A stretch of DNA of 64,000 bases from an uncultured Lactobacillus sp. Lineage in GTDB: Bacteria; Bacillota; Bacilli; Lactobacillales; Lactobacillaceae. Both the position numbers and the translations under genes were made by a program. The DNA is taken from positions 1 to 64,000 of the forward strand of contig CALNAJ010000044.1 in NCBI GenBank assembly GCA_937874695.1, in the 5' to 3' direction. Shown here piece by piece: positions 35,014 through 44,416 of this stretch (the stretch's first letter is position 1; each line of letters begins with the position of its first letter). The notes under the pieces were generated by a model. It saw only the letters and a list, made by a program, of their open reading frames with translations, was not told the DNA's origin and ran no database searches.

Positions 35014-35391
35014 ATGATGATTGCAGAATTTGAAGACTATCTTGCTAAAATTGAAGACGCTGAGCACCAAGCCCGTGTTCGCGAGGTTTTAAACTGGGTA
35101 CAGACGACCTTCCCACAGCTGGAACAACGGTATGCGTGGAATCAGCCGATGTTTACCGACCACGGCACGTTTATCATTGGGTTTAGTGTGGCCAAGCCGC
35201 ACATGGCTTTCGCACCGGAAGGCGTTGTCATGACGCAGTTTGCCGATCAGATTGCCGCCGCCCACTATAATCCTGGTAAGAAGTTTGGCCGCATCAAGTG
35301 GACCCAACCAGTCGATTATGACTTACTCCATCGGATTATTGCCTTTAACATTGCCGATAAGGCCGATTGTGAGACCTTTTGGCGTAAATAA
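35014..35391 (+). CDS. DUF1801 (YdhG/YjbR-like) protein
   Basis: This 125-residue soluble protein of the DUF1801 group has the frataxin-like alpha/beta fold. Typical features are the WNQPMF motif after helix 1, IIGFSVAKPHMAFAPEG, and a C-terminal AFNIADK helix. Bacillus relatives (YdhG/Fra) act as iron chaperones for Fe-S assembly; whether this one does is not known. ATG 35014 is followed by a second ATG at 35017, with AGGGGTG upstream. It is monocistronic, with a terminator right after it. Confidence 0.75.
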   Translation: MMIAEFEDYLAKIEDAEHQARVREVLNWVQTTFPQLEQRYAWNQPMFTDHGTFIIGFSVAKPHMAFAPEGVVMTQFADQIAAAHYNPGKKFGRIKWTQPVDYDLLHRIIAFNIADKADCETFWRK

Positions 35392-35398
35392 TTAATTG

Positions 35399-35438
35399 TG
35401 GATCGCGTGTTCTTAAGGGGATACGCGGTCCGTTTTTA
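35399..35438 (+). terminator. terminator of DUF1801 gene
   Basis: GGATCGCGT pairs with ACGCGGTCC, followed by GTTTTTATT. Confidence 0.8.
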
Positions 35439-35508
35439 TTCAGATATTAAATAATTTTTGCAAGCGAAATTTACATTTTGGGTGGCCCAATTGTTGATTG
35501 GTAAATGG

Positions 35509-35640
35509 TACAATGAAAAAAGAGAGCTATCCGGAAGCGTGTGGGTAGTAGATACGATGCAAGAAAGTCCAGTACAGGTTATCAGGGGATGGCTTTAGCA
35601 GGGCTTACGACGGAGTAGTTTGAGTTCGGGGAGATTTTAG
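35509..35640 (+). promoter_or_regulatory. promoter and structured leader of yfhO-like gene
   Basis: TACAAT at 35509-35514 is a good -10. The following 120-base leader starts with GCTATCC...GGGTAGT, which can pair with G-U closure, then contains GGTTATCAGGGGATGGC and AGCAGGGCTTACGAC blocks. It has no terminator-like T-run. I cannot match it to a known riboswitch class. Confidence 0.4.
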
Positions 35641-35644
35641 AAAA

Positions 35645-38206
35645 ATGCGACAAGAAAGATTGCGATTTAACCACTGGCGCAATCCCGTTTTGACCGGGAT
35701 CATTGCACTTCTTTTGGTGGCCAGTTTATTTGCGATTCGTGGGGTGACGCCTTTTGGCGATCGTAACCTGTTGATCGGTGATTTGGGAACGCAGTATATT
35801 CCTTTTTTTACGGACTTTATGCGCCTGATTCACAGTCACACCTGGGATCTATTTAATTTTCATCAGGCCTTAGGAACCAGTTGGGTGCCAACGATTGCGT
35901 ACTATTTATTAAGCCCATTCAATCTGCTACTGATTTTCTTTAAGACGAGTCAGATTCCGATTGCCATGGCTGTAATTATCATGCTGAAGATTGCGACGAT
36001 TGCGGGAACCATGACGTTTTATCTGCAGGAACACTGGCGAACACAACAGCTATTCACCGGCGTCTTTGGATTGGCTTTTGCGTTTAGTGGCTTTGTCGCC
36101 CTGAACTTCTTTAACTTGATGTGGCTGGACGCTTTAATCTTTCTGCCATTGGTCGCCTGGGGGATTGATCGCCTCGTGATTACGGGACGCACTGGTGGCT
36201 ATTTTGTCTGGTTACTGGTCAGTGTTCTGACGGATTATTATCTGGGGTACATGACCTGCCTATTTATTGTCGCGTATTTCGTGTACATGCTGACGGCTGA
36301 ATGGCCGGTTGGACAGTCTGTACGGGCGTGGATGCGAGAGAAGCGCAGTATCTGTTATCACTTCATTGGCGCCTCTTTACTGAGCGTTGGCACAACGTTA
36401 GTGATCCTTTGGCCAACCGTTTTAGGTATGCTGACGACGCCTAAAACTCAGGGACAAGCGGGAAATTTCCATTTGATCCCGATGTTTGGTCTCGAATTCT
36501 TTAACCAACTGGGCGTGGGTGCCGGTGATTATTTGCAACGGCTGAGCCATGGCCCAGCAATCTTTTCGTCATCGTTGGTGGTCTTGCTAACGATCGCGTA
36601 TTTTGGATTATCACAAATTAAAACGCGTGATAAAGTCCGGGCAGCCGTTCTCCTGGCATTCCTATTCCTGGGTATGTGGTTACGGGGGCTTAACACTGTC
36701 TGGCACTTGATGACGCCACCCTCTGGATATCCCTTCCGCAACAGCTTCTTCTTTAGTTTTGTCCTGATCTTGATTGCCAGTAGTGCTTGGCAGGCGGGGC
36801 TGTCCCAGCTATCTCGTCGCTGGCGGTGGGGCACGCCGTTGATTCTTGGAATCCTGATGTTGTTGGGAAGTTGGATGATTCCGCTGATGCAGACGTGGAC
36901 CCAGTCTGACTATTACGCCAGCCTGCAGCCAATCAACTGGGCAGCTGTGTGGACGAGTCTCGCTATTTTAGTCGTGACGGCCGGCCTGCTGTGGTTTGGA
37001 CACGTACCGCCAGTCTGGCTGGGTGTGGTTGTCGTTATCGAGTTATTTGTGAACTTTAGCTTTGCACTGGTGGGGATTGATTATGGGAGTCAGCAACGTT
37101 ATGCCAAAGCTTACAATCAATCCGTTCAACGCCTTCAGCCAGTGACGACAACATCGAAGCTTTATCGTATTCGTAACGATGCACCGACCGTGGCTTCGGG
37201 TTTTCAGCATCATTACAATCCGTACAATGACGCGATGTGGCTGGGATATAACGGGACCGGTGCGTACAGTTCGACAACGCCAACCAACACGATGACCATG
37301 GCTAAACAACTCGGACTCTACACGCGAGACGCCCGGCGCCTCAGTAATCAGGGCTTTACGCCGGTAACCGAGATGCTCTTCGGCGTGCGTAACAAGCTAA
37401 CCAAGGATGCCAGCGTGCGCGTGGGTAGTTACAGCGGAATGGGATTTGCCGTCAGCTCGCAGCTCCTCAAAGTGAAGCTGACCGCTAACGCGATGACGAA
37501 CCAGGAAAATATTCTGCAAGCCTTGCGCCCCAGCCAGCGCGCTTACTTTGTGCCGGTGATGGCGGGTCATGATCAGGTCAAGGCTATTTGGCGGGTTAAC
37601 AACCATCCCACCAACTTCGTCTACAATCACGTCTGGCATGTGACACCTCAGGCGACTGGACGACTTTACCTCTTTGACCCGACCAGTGCCAGCAAGTATT
37701 CCACGATGAGTGTCAACGGCCATAATGTGGCGCCGAAGATGCTGACCGATGGGAATACCAGCATGATCAATCTGGGTGAGTACCAGCAAGGTGAAGCGCT
37801 GACTATTAAATATGCCAGCAATCGGCCCACGCCCAAGGTCTTAGCGGTGGCAACTTTACCGGCAAGTCGCATGGCGGCGGTTCATCAGGCCGTCAGTGCT
37901 CATGCGTTGCGGCTACGGCAACAGCGCGGGCATTTGCGGACCAACTACCAAGGCACTGTCATGGGGACGCCTAACAAGCGTTGGGCCTACCTGAGCTTGC
38001 CACAGGACAGCGGTTGGCGCATCACTGTGAATGATCAGCTCGTTAAGGCACGCACGGTGATTGGCGATATGACGGCAGTACCACTGACGTCAGGTCAGAA
38101 CCGAGTGGTCATCAGCTATCACGTGCCGGGGGGCTGGGTCGGTCTCGCAGCTAGTGTCGTCTGCGCGGTTACCTATGGAACGGTATGGTATCGGAAACAA
38201 TTATAA
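35645..38206 (+). CDS. YfhO-family membrane glycosyltransferase-like protein
   Basis: This 853-residue protein has roughly 12 to 14 membrane helices in the first 500 residues and a large outside domain, with a last helix at the C terminus. YfhO proteins have a GT-C-like architecture. They have been linked to glycosylation of lipoteichoic acid or wall polymers using lipid-linked sugars. An acidic loop (GDLGTQYIPFFTDFMR, an Asp-containing first loop) fits GT-C catalysis. ATG 35645 has GGGGAG upstream. It is a single gene with its own promoter, leader and terminator. Confidence 0.85.
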   Translation: MRQERLRFNHWRNPVLTGIIALLLVASLFAIRGVTPFGDRNLLIGDLGTQYIPFFTDFMRLIHSHTWDLFNFHQALGTSWVPTIAYYLLSPFNLLLIFFKTSQIPIAMAVIIMLKIATIAGTMTFYLQEHWRTQQLFTGVFGLAFAFSGFVALNFFNLMWLDALIFLPLVAWGIDRLVITGRTGGYFVWLLVSVLTDYYLGYMTCLFIVAYFVYMLTAEWPVGQSVRAWMREKRSICYHFIGASLLSVGTTLVILWPTVLGMLTTPKTQGQAGNFHLIPMFGLEFFNQLGVGAGDYLQRLSHGPAIFSSSLVVLLTIAYFGLSQIKTRDKVRAAVLLAFLFLGMWLRGLNTVWHLMTPPSGYPFRNSFFFSFVLILIASSAWQAGLSQLSRRWRWGTPLILGILMLLGSWMIPLMQTWTQSDYYASLQPINWAAVWTSLAILVVTAGLLWFGHVPPVWLGVVVVIELFVNFSFALVGIDYGSQQRYAKAYNQSVQRLQPVTTTSKLYRIRNDAPTVASGFQHHYNPYNDAMWLGYNGTGAYSSTTPTNTMTMAKQLGLYTRDARRLSNQGFTPVTEMLFGVRNKLTKDASVRVGSYSGMGFAVSSQLLKVKLTANAMTNQENILQALRPSQRAYFVPVMAGHDQVKAIWRVNNHPTNFVYNHVWHVTPQATGRLYLFDPTSASKYSTMSVNGHNVAPKMLTDGNTSMINLGEYQQGEALTIKYASNRPTPKVLAVATLPASRMAAVHQAVSAHALRLRQQRGHLRTNYQGTVMGTPNKRWAYLSLPQDSGWRITVNDQLVKARTVIGDMTAVPLTSGQNRVVISYHVPGGWVGLAASVVCAVTYGTVWYRKQL

Positions 38207-38231
38207 AGTGAAAATTGAAAAATAGTGACGC

Positions 38232-38282
38232 AAAAAGGATGGTGTCTCTCCAGAGTTTTGGAGAAACACCATCCTTTTTATA
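38232..38282. terminator. bidirectional terminator between yfhO-like and usp genes
   Basis: AAAAAGGATGGTGT pairs with ACACCATCCTTTTT with inner CTCC/GGAG; A- and T-runs lie on both sides. Confidence 0.85.
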
Positions 38283-38304
38283 CAATAATTTATAAAATAT
38301 GCAA

Positions 38305-38817
38305 TTAGAGTTTCGGCTGATCTTGGTTCTTAACGGCAACTTGCTTGGTGTCAACGGGATTGCCCGCTTCGTCGGTCCGAATGACCATGACGTCAACGTC
38401 GGCCATCCGACTGACATAGGCGGTCACAGAACCCTCGACCATCCGGGCCACGGCACTCATCCCGGTGGCCCCCAGCATGATCAAATCATTCTGGTGGTCG
38501 CGGACAAACTCATGAGCAATGACCGTCTTGGGATTGCCGAACCGCACGTGAATGTCGAGATCGGTAAAACCAGTGGCGGCTTCGGTCGTTTCGACCAATG
38601 AGGTCAGGTAAGAGGTGGCGTCCGTTGCCAATTCGTGAATCACGCTGCCCGGCATGGAACCGCTGGCGTAGAAGCCATAGTGGTTGATCCGTAAGACGTT
38701 GAGCAGATCAACGTGGGCGTGGTTGCGTTGGGCCACGGTCACCGCCTTCTTTAGGGCCAGTTCCGCTTGAATGGAGCCGTCCACGGGCACTAAGATCTGT
38801 TGGTATTGTTGTCCCAT
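38305..38817 (-). CDS. universal stress protein, UspA family
   Basis: This 170-residue single-domain Usp starts with QILVPVDGSIQAELALKKAV. It contains the ATP-binding block MLGATGMSAVARMVEGSVTAYVSR (GxxGx9GS), so it should bind ATP. A polar tail of about 20 residues extends beyond the domain. It is about 15-25% longer than the mntH-linked copies at 49878 and 50489 and differs clearly from them. It follows the YbhB-like gene by 29 bases on the same strand, so they may be cotranscribed. Confidence 0.88.
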   Translation of the reverse strand: MGQQYQQILVPVDGSIQAELALKKAVTVAQRNHAHVDLLNVLRINHYGFYASGSMPGSVIHELATDATSYLTSLVETTEAATGFTDLDIHVRFGNPKTVIAHEFVRDHQNDLIMLGATGMSAVARMVEGSVTAYVSRMADVDVMVIRTDEAGNPVDTKQVAVKNQDQPKL

Positions 38818-38846
38818 AATTAGCCTTCTTCTTTGAGCTGAGTTGT

Positions 38847-39359
38847 CTAGACGCGGCCACGTAATGTGATAGTGGCGGTGTCGAGGACGTGGCCATTGAT
38901 TTGATGGAGGAGGTCATTTAACCAGAAGCCATCGGCCAAGTCGAGTTTGGTATTCAATGCATAAACGGTCAGACTGTAGTCATGATCCTCATTTGGTGGG
39001 AACGGCCCCGTGTAGTTCTGATAAACGGCTGGATCGGTGTTGCCAATCAGTGAGCCACCGTTACTGTTACGGCCGTGAACATGAGGAATGGCGTTGGTCC
39101 GGGAGACGTCCATTGGAATCTCACGCGTCGTTCCAGGAAAGTTGGCAGCGACCCAGTGAATCCACGGGAAACCACTAACGGGAACGGCATCGAAATCAAT
39201 GAGGTTCAGCGCTAGCGTTTGAGTCTTCTTCGGTATCTTGTGAAGCTTGATGGGGAACGACTTGACGGGTTGCCCGCCATAGACGTCATCACCCGTGGCG
39301 TACTTGCTAAATTCATCGGCTAAGTAGCCATTTTCTTCGGTTGGCACAACGATTCGCAT
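38847..39359 (-). CDS. YbhB/YbcL family (PEBP-like) protein
   Basis: This 170-residue phosphatidylethanolamine-binding-protein fold, cytoplasmic, is named after Raf-kinase-inhibitor-like proteins. Core motifs are LALNLIDFDAVPVSGFPWIHWVAANFPG and DHDYSLTVYALNTKLDL, with YTGPFPPNEDHDY forming the ligand pocket. Biochemical function in bacteria is not settled. The frame opens at 39386, but ATG 39359 is preceded by AGGAGGG at the right spacing. It is followed closely by the usp gene. Confidence 0.87.
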   Translation of the reverse strand: MRIVVPTEENGYLADEFSKYATGDDVYGGQPVKSFPIKLHKIPKKTQTLALNLIDFDAVPVSGFPWIHWVAANFPGTTREIPMDVSRTNAIPHVHGRNSNGGSLIGNTDPAVYQNYTGPFPPNEDHDYSLTVYALNTKLDLADGFWLNDLLHQINGHVLDTATITLRGRV

Positions 39360-39552
39360 GAAATCCCTCCTAGATATATCTAACACTCTTCATTATACCG
39401 CAGTCAAACGTTAGTCGCGAATATTCATGAATAATGTATAAAAATACGAATAAACAGTATATAACTAATATAATTGCAAAAATAGCTTGATTTTTGCACA
39501 AAAGGGCGTATGCTAATAACAACTTAACGAAACGACGAAAGGATTGACGCGG

Positions 39553-40725
39553 ATGACTCCTCAAGCAAAGATTTCCATTTTACAGCATTTAATTCAAATT
39601 CCCTCAGTAAACGACCATGAGGCCCAGGTAGCGGACTATATCGCCAGCCTGTTTGCCCCGTATCCCCAAGCAAAGATCGAGAAAGTAACGTACGCGAACG
39701 GCCGCGACAATCTGGTCGTGACGATTGGCCATGAAGGCCCGCAATTGGGGCTTTCTGGGCACATGGATGTCGTTGCTGCCGGGAACGAATCCGCTTGGAC
39801 GCACGCACCATTTGCCGGTGAGGTCGTGGGTGACCAGTTGTTTGGCCGGGGCGCTTCCGACATGAAGAGTGGGCTCGCAGCCATCGTGATTACGATGCTG
39901 GAATTTTTGGAACAGGGCACGCAGTTACCTGGGAGCATTCGGTTGCTGGCGACGGTGGGTGAAGAGACTGGTGAATATGGTGCGGGTCAGTTGACCGATG
40001 AAGGTTACGCGGACAATCTGGCCGGCCTGATCATTGCTGAACCCAGCGGCTTAGATAATGTGGTCTACACGGCGCGGGGCGTCATTGACTACAAGGTCGT
40101 CTCTACCGGGAAGGGTGTCCACAGTGCGCAGCCGGAGAATGGCATTAACGCCATCGATAATTTGATGAAATTCTATAACGCTGTGGGGCCGTTGATGGCC
40201 AAGCATACCAAGACCGATCCTGTTTTAGGTGGCTTGCTACATAACGTGGACTTGATCTCCGGGGGCGAGCAGATCAATTCGATTCCCGCTCATGCCGAGT
40301 TGATGGCCAATATGCGGACGATTCCCGCCTATCCTAATCAAGTAATCTATGATGAGCTGGAAGGCTTGATCGCGCAACTGAATGCAGAGGATGGGGTGCA
40401 ACTCGACCTCAGCTATAGCTTCCCTGAAGAGGCGATTCCGGGCGATCCTCAGGCCCCACTGGTTCAGCTGGCTAAGCAGATTAGTGATAAAGTTTGCGGT
40501 CACGATACGCAGGTCGTCGGTTCCGGTGGCGCCAACGATGGGGCCGAATTCTTGCGGGCCAAGGCCGACTTCACCAGTATTGAAATCGGTCCAGGGAGCA
40601 ACACATCTCACCAGGTCGACGAGTACATTTCCATTAAGGAATACTTGCAAGCTATCGACTTCTATGAAGCCTTGGTGCCAGCTTTTTTGCAACAAGCGCA
40701 GCAGCCAGAGAGTATTACGGAATAA
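39553..40725 (+). CDS. M20 metallopeptidase, ArgE/DapE family
   Basis: This 390-residue di-zinc hydrolase has the SGHMDVVAAG motif (His and Asp), GRGASDMKSG (bridging Asp), TVGEETGEYGAG (catalytic Glu pair) and a dimerisation lid with RGVIDYKVVSTGKGVHSAQPENG. GSGGANDGAEF carries a later metal site. Lactobacillus relatives are annotated as succinyl-diaminopimelate desuccinylase, but other N-acyl or dipeptide substrates are equally possible, so no symbol is given. ATG 39553 follows AAAGGA. It is a single gene. Confidence 0.88.
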   Translation: MTPQAKISILQHLIQIPSVNDHEAQVADYIASLFAPYPQAKIEKVTYANGRDNLVVTIGHEGPQLGLSGHMDVVAAGNESAWTHAPFAGEVVGDQLFGRGASDMKSGLAAIVITMLEFLEQGTQLPGSIRLLATVGEETGEYGAGQLTDEGYADNLAGLIIAEPSGLDNVVYTARGVIDYKVVSTGKGVHSAQPENGINAIDNLMKFYNAVGPLMAKHTKTDPVLGGLLHNVDLISGGEQINSIPAHAELMANMRTIPAYPNQVIYDELEGLIAQLNAEDGVQLDLSYSFPEEAIPGDPQAPLVQLAKQISDKVCGHDTQVVGSGGANDGAEFLRAKADFTSIEIGPGSNTSHQVDEYISIKEYLQAIDFYEALVPAFLQQAQQPESITE

Positions 40726-40930
40726 TCGACTAAAATTAAGGATGATGATTGCCGCTAGAACAGGGTAATCACCATTTTTGTGTGGCGAGGGTCACACACA
40801 GTGAAGGCAAAAAATATTAAGTTTGCATATAGAAACTAGCAAACTGCTTAAATTGACTTCCTGAGGCTGGTAATTCTGAGAGATGCGCCTATATTAATAT
40901 GTAATTGTATTTGGGGGAGTGGGAAAGGCC

Positions 40931-41689
40931 ATGGCAAAACGAAAACCACGACTAATCGTCTACCACGTGGGGGTCACGCTATTGACGCTGATCTCAGTGG
41001 GTACGGTACTGCTATTATTAATGGGATGGGGCAATGCTACTGCTGAAATGGCCATCATCAACGGTCTGTTGGTGGTATTTGCCGTTGACTATGTTATCCG
41101 GCTGGTACTGGCTAAGAACCGTAAAGTCTTTCTCGTTCAGTCGGCGTTTGATCTGTTGGGGATTATTCCCCTTCATCCGGTATTTGCGTTCTTTCGGTTA
41201 GGCCGTTTGGTGCGTTTGATTCGCTACCACCACTTGTTCTGGCGGCTCAGAATCAACAGTAAGTGGACACGGGCCTACCATCAATTTATTTATAAGACCG
41301 GATTTATTTACCTGTTTTCCTTTAGTGTGACGATTATTGTCATCAGTGCCTTTCTCTTCTCGCTGACCGAGAAGCAGAGTCTGGCAAATGCCTTATGGTG
41401 GGCCATCACAACGGCTACCACGGTGGGTTACGGGGATGAGACACCGCACACGGCCTTTGGCAAAATTATTGCCAGTATTCTGATGATCGGTGGCGTCGGG
41501 TTCATTGGGTTGTTAACCAGTACCATCAGTGGGTTTTTCACGGCTAGAGGGCAGCAGATGGCAACTAGTCAAGAGGACCGCGAGCAGGCTGACCTCGACC
41601 AGTTGTTGGCGAAAATCGAAACGTTGACAGTTAAGGTCGATGACTTACAGCGCCAGCTCGAGGCGACAACACGACAGAAGAAGGAGTAG
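40931..41689 (+). CDS. voltage-gated-like K+ channel
   Basis: This 252-residue membrane protein has about six helices. The third or fourth carries spaced Arg residues (FFRLGRLVRLIRYHHLFWRLR), like a voltage sensor. A pore loop ATTVGYGDETPHT contains the TVGYGD potassium filter. A C-terminal coiled coil (LLAKIETLTVKVDDLQRQL) should help tetramerise it. ATG 40931 is used; the frame's GTG at 40919 overlaps the GGGGGAG ribosome site. It is monocistronic. Confidence 0.9.
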   Translation: MAKRKPRLIVYHVGVTLLTLISVGTVLLLLMGWGNATAEMAIINGLLVVFAVDYVIRLVLAKNRKVFLVQSAFDLLGIIPLHPVFAFFRLGRLVRLIRYHHLFWRLRINSKWTRAYHQFIYKTGFIYLFSFSVTIIVISAFLFSLTEKQSLANALWWAITTATTVGYGDETPHTAFGKIIASILMIGGVGFIGLLTSTISGFFTARGQQMATSQEDREQADLDQLLAKIETLTVKVDDLQRQLEATTRQKKE

Positions 41690-41719
41690 CTGATTGCCGC
41701 GAGGATCACATTAACCACA

Positions 41720-41757
41720 ACAAAAAAACGCGGACGCTCCTGTGAGCGCCGCGTTTA
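41720..41757 (-). terminator. terminator of the 41755 gene
   Basis: On the minus strand AACGCGGCGCT pairs with AGCGTCCGCGTT, then seven T. The 5' arm includes the stop codon of the gene. Confidence 0.8.
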
Positions 41758-42369
41758 ACGGACAAACTGTAAATTATAGTTTCCCTGGCCATCCGATGTA
41801 ATCGTATAGGTCGTGTAGCCTGCCTGCAACCATTGATTCTTTGAAGCCTGGGCCCAACTCTGGGCATCTTCAACGGAAGAAAAGGTGTGTGTGGAATCGA
41901 AGGTTGTCGGGCTTTGACTGCTTGATGATGAACTCGACGTACTCGAGCTGTTAGCGTTAGACGACTTGGTCTGCGCTTGGTTGAGTAGCTTTTGTTCACG
42001 TGCTTGGACGGCACTATTAGATTCATCATTGATGGCATTCTGTAGCTTTTGTTTTTGCGAAACGGTAAGGCCATTATCATTGTAGTCATCATATTTGTCT
42101 TTAAAGCTCTCGTAGGCGGTCTGCTCGGAAACAGACGATGCCTTGGCTACGAGAGAGGCACTGTTGCTCGATGACGAGACGGTATTGGATGCGGAATTGT
42201 TATGGTGAGTGATGCCTAAGACTAACAGGATAGCGATGGCCAACGTTAATAACGTCATGACCCACGGCCACCAGCGCCGCGGCTTTCGGGGCCGTTGACG
42301 CATAGGGCGGTTAGGATCTTGATTAAAATTATACCGTTGTACGCGTGATTTTGGTTCTTGGTTGTTCAA
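41755..42369 (-). CDS. single-pass membrane protein with Ser-rich linker
   Basis: I do not recognise a named family. This 204-residue protein has a basic N terminus (RPMRQRPRKPRRWWPW), one membrane helix at about residues 30-52, a Ser/Asn-rich spacer and a coiled segment with QKQKLQNAI. A second poly-Ser linker leads to a small C-terminal module (FSSVEDAQSWAQASKNQWL). The last module resembles a SPOR- or UBA-like small fold, but this is uncertain. Start: GGAGG at the site ATGGAGGTTTTTCAGTTG is eight bases from TTG 42369, so TTG is preferred over ATG 42384, which has no ribosome site. Confidence 0.65.
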   Translation of the reverse strand: MNNQEPKSRVQRYNFNQDPNRPMRQRPRKPRRWWPWVMTLLTLAIAILLVLGITHHNNSASNTVSSSSNSASLVAKASSVSEQTAYESFKDKYDDYNDNGLTVSQKQKLQNAINDESNSAVQAREQKLLNQAQTKSSNANSSSTSSSSSSSQSPTTFDSTHTFSSVEDAQSWAQASKNQWLQAGYTTYTITSDGQGNYNLQFVR

Positions 42370-42575
42370 CTGAAAAACCTCCATGTCAGAAACGGTGTGA
42401 AAAAACAAGCTTGCCGCCAGGACGACAAACTACCACACTCTCCATAGTAACGCAAAACGAGTGCAGAAGAAAATTTTAGCCCTAAATTTTACTTTTTATC
42501 CAGCTTTCTTACCGCGTAAACTGCCAGCATATTGTATGATGGTAGTGGAACTAAGTTTGAAAGGTGGTTTTTATT

Positions 42576-43439
42576 TTGCATAATGACATTCCTGAATTAC
42601 CTCTAAATAATGGCAACCGGATTCCCCAGCTTGGCTTGGGTGTTTTCCAAGTCGATAACGCTGAAGATACGAAGAACGCGGTCAAGTGGGCCTTGGCTGC
42701 CGGCTACCGTCACATCGATACGGCGGCTTACTACGGCAACGAGCAGTGGGTCGGTGAGGCCATTCGCGAGAGTGATGTGAAGCGCGAGGATATCTTCGTG
42801 ACTTCCAAACTTTGGAACAGCGTCCGTGGCTACGACGAAACGAAACAGGCTTTCCAGGAGACGTTGGACAAGTTGGGATTCGACTATCTCGACATGTTCC
42901 TGATTCACTGGCCAGCTCCCGGCTACGCTGAAAGTTGGCGCGCTATGGAAGACCTGTACAAGGCTGGTAAAATCAAGAATATCGGGGTTTCCAACTTTAA
43001 TCAAGCCCAACTTGAGAAGTTAATGGAGACGGCCACGGTCAAGCCAGTAGTCGACCAAATTGAAACGCACCCATACTTCCAAGAAGACGACTTGCATGCC
43101 TACTTGGAAACCCAAGGTATTCTGCACGAAGCCTGGAGTCCATTGGGTGGCGGCAATAACAATGCGCTGACTGACCCAGTTATCAATGAATTGGCTGCAG
43201 CCCACGATGTGAGTGCCGCCCAAATCATTTTACGCTGGCACATTCAACGCGAAGAAATCGTGATTCCTAAGTCCACTCACGAGGCACGGATTCAACAGAA
43301 CCGCGACGTCTTTGCCTTTGGCTTGGATGAAGATGAAATGCGGGCCATCAGCGACCTGGATGCTGGCAAGCGTGTGGGGCCAGATCCTGCCGATGAGGCT
43401 TGGCTCAAGCAATCTCAGACGTACTCTAGCCGCAAGTAA
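42576..43439 (+). CDS. aldo/keto reductase
   Basis: This 287-residue NADPH-dependent TIM-barrel oxidoreductase is of the AKR5-like bacterial group (2,5-diketo-gluconate reductase type). Catalytic tetrad: Asp and Tyr in HIDTAAYYGNE, Lys in FVTSKLW, His in FLIHWPAP. The cofactor motif IPKSTHEARIQQN is near the C terminus. The start is TTG 42576 (LHNDIPELPLNNG), with AAAGGTGG eight bases upstream. No ATG exists in a sensible position. It ends directly against the convergent gene at 43440. Confidence 0.92.
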   Translation: MHNDIPELPLNNGNRIPQLGLGVFQVDNAEDTKNAVKWALAAGYRHIDTAAYYGNEQWVGEAIRESDVKREDIFVTSKLWNSVRGYDETKQAFQETLDKLGFDYLDMFLIHWPAPGYAESWRAMEDLYKAGKIKNIGVSNFNQAQLEKLMETATVKPVVDQIETHPYFQEDDLHAYLETQGILHEAWSPLGGGNNNALTDPVINELAAAHDVSAAQIILRWHIQREEIVIPKSTHEARIQQNRDVFAFGLDEDEMRAISDLDAGKRVGPDPADEAWLKQSQTYSSRK

Positions 43440-43829
43440 TTAACGGTAGGGTGGAATATTCTGATCCTTAGCGATGACCTCTAGCTGGTCGGTCAACTGA
43501 TTGACGACGGTGAGAGGCACCTTCGCAAAGGGACTGAAGATATGGGGATGGTCCGGATCGGGCACATCCTGAGTTTCCTTTAATTTAGATACCATCGAGA
43601 CTAGGTCATCCTTGTGATAGCCTAGTTTTTTGGCGTAGTAAATAACTTCGCGATAACTGACGTTTTTAAAGTAAAAGTAATAACAAAGTCCGGCCACGGT
43701 AAAGTACCAGAAAATCGTCCACTCCAGACCAACCTGGCTAGGCGCGATGAAGCCGGTAAAGATCGCGATGAGGACAAAGACCACGTAAATTAAGACGGAG
43801 AGGCCAGCCCAACGCTGTTTGGACGTCAT
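43440..43829 (-). CDS. uncharacterised two-helix membrane protein
   Basis: This 129-residue protein has two hydrophobic helices (about residues 9-30 and 36-54) and a cytoplasmic tail. The tail contains KKLGYHKDDLVSMVSKLKETQDVPDPDHP. I do not know the family. Its stop codon abuts that of the aldo/keto reductase with no bases between, so the two transcripts must overlap. No terminator was seen between them. The start ATG 43829 lacks a strong Shine-Dalgarno. Confidence 0.65.
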   Translation of the reverse strand: MTSKQRWAGLSVLIYVVFVLIAIFTGFIAPSQVGLEWTIFWYFTVAGLCYYFYFKNVSYREVIYYAKKLGYHKDDLVSMVSKLKETQDVPDPDHPHIFSPFAKVPLTVVNQLTDQLEVIAKDQNIPPYR

Positions 43830-44085
43830 AAGATTCAGCTCGATTCTTGAATGATTGCGTTTAGTTTACGGGGTTATGGGATAGATTTCAAGTTATTTTC
43901 GGTGATAAGTTAGTGAGAGTTCAAACAGCATCCTTATTTGGATAAGAAGTGATGGAAGTTAATCGCTCATTTTGGAGCGGAGACTATTGAGGATAGGAGG
44001 CTATGCTCAATATTTTTACTGGAGTTGGGAGGTTAGGAGGAACGTGACGATTAATAAAAGGGCAGTAACGACCGTGGAATCTATG
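43830..44085. other. intergenic stretch, no gene seen
   Basis: It contains the upstream region of the 43829 gene and short AGGAGG-like tracts near 43995 and 44035 that are not followed by convincing open frames. The structured repeat A2 begins at its right end. Confidence 0.4.
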
Positions 44086-44270
44086 TAAGCCGTGAGGGGG
44101 ACGGAAATCAACTCAGCCGTGGGAGTTTTCTTAGCGGTGATTTTTGCCGCTTAGAAAACTGGTGGCTTTGAAACTCGGGTCTTAGAGGTTCAAAGCCAAG
44201 TTTGGAGACCGCTCTGTGGCTCCAGACGTCCGCCCACCGCGTTCCGGTTGATTTCCGTCCCCCGGTAAGG
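44086..44270 (-). repeat. structured intergenic repeat, family A/B, copy A2
   Basis: The outer arms GGGGGACGGAAATCAAC (44096-44112) and its exact complement (44247-44263) form 17 bp. Inside, in minus orientation, are TTTGAA...TTTCAAA and AGTTTTCT...AGAAAACT hairpins. The order matches A1 at 27014-27210. Six of 17 outer base pairs differ from A1 and all six stay paired. Confidence 0.8.
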
Positions 44271-44416
44271 CGTAAGTAAGATCACAGTTGCATCTGACCT
44301 TTAAATTTCAGTAAACAAAACCATCAATACCAAATGAAAGTTTCGCATTTAATGGTGAGTCGTGTATAATAGCACAGTATTGTTACAGACCGCTTTGGAA
44401 ATGAGAGGTAGACGAA

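Noticed and set aside
35545..35575. GAAAGTCC in the yfhO leader considered as RNase P RNA
   Set aside because: Other conserved RNase P segments are missing and the length is far too short.
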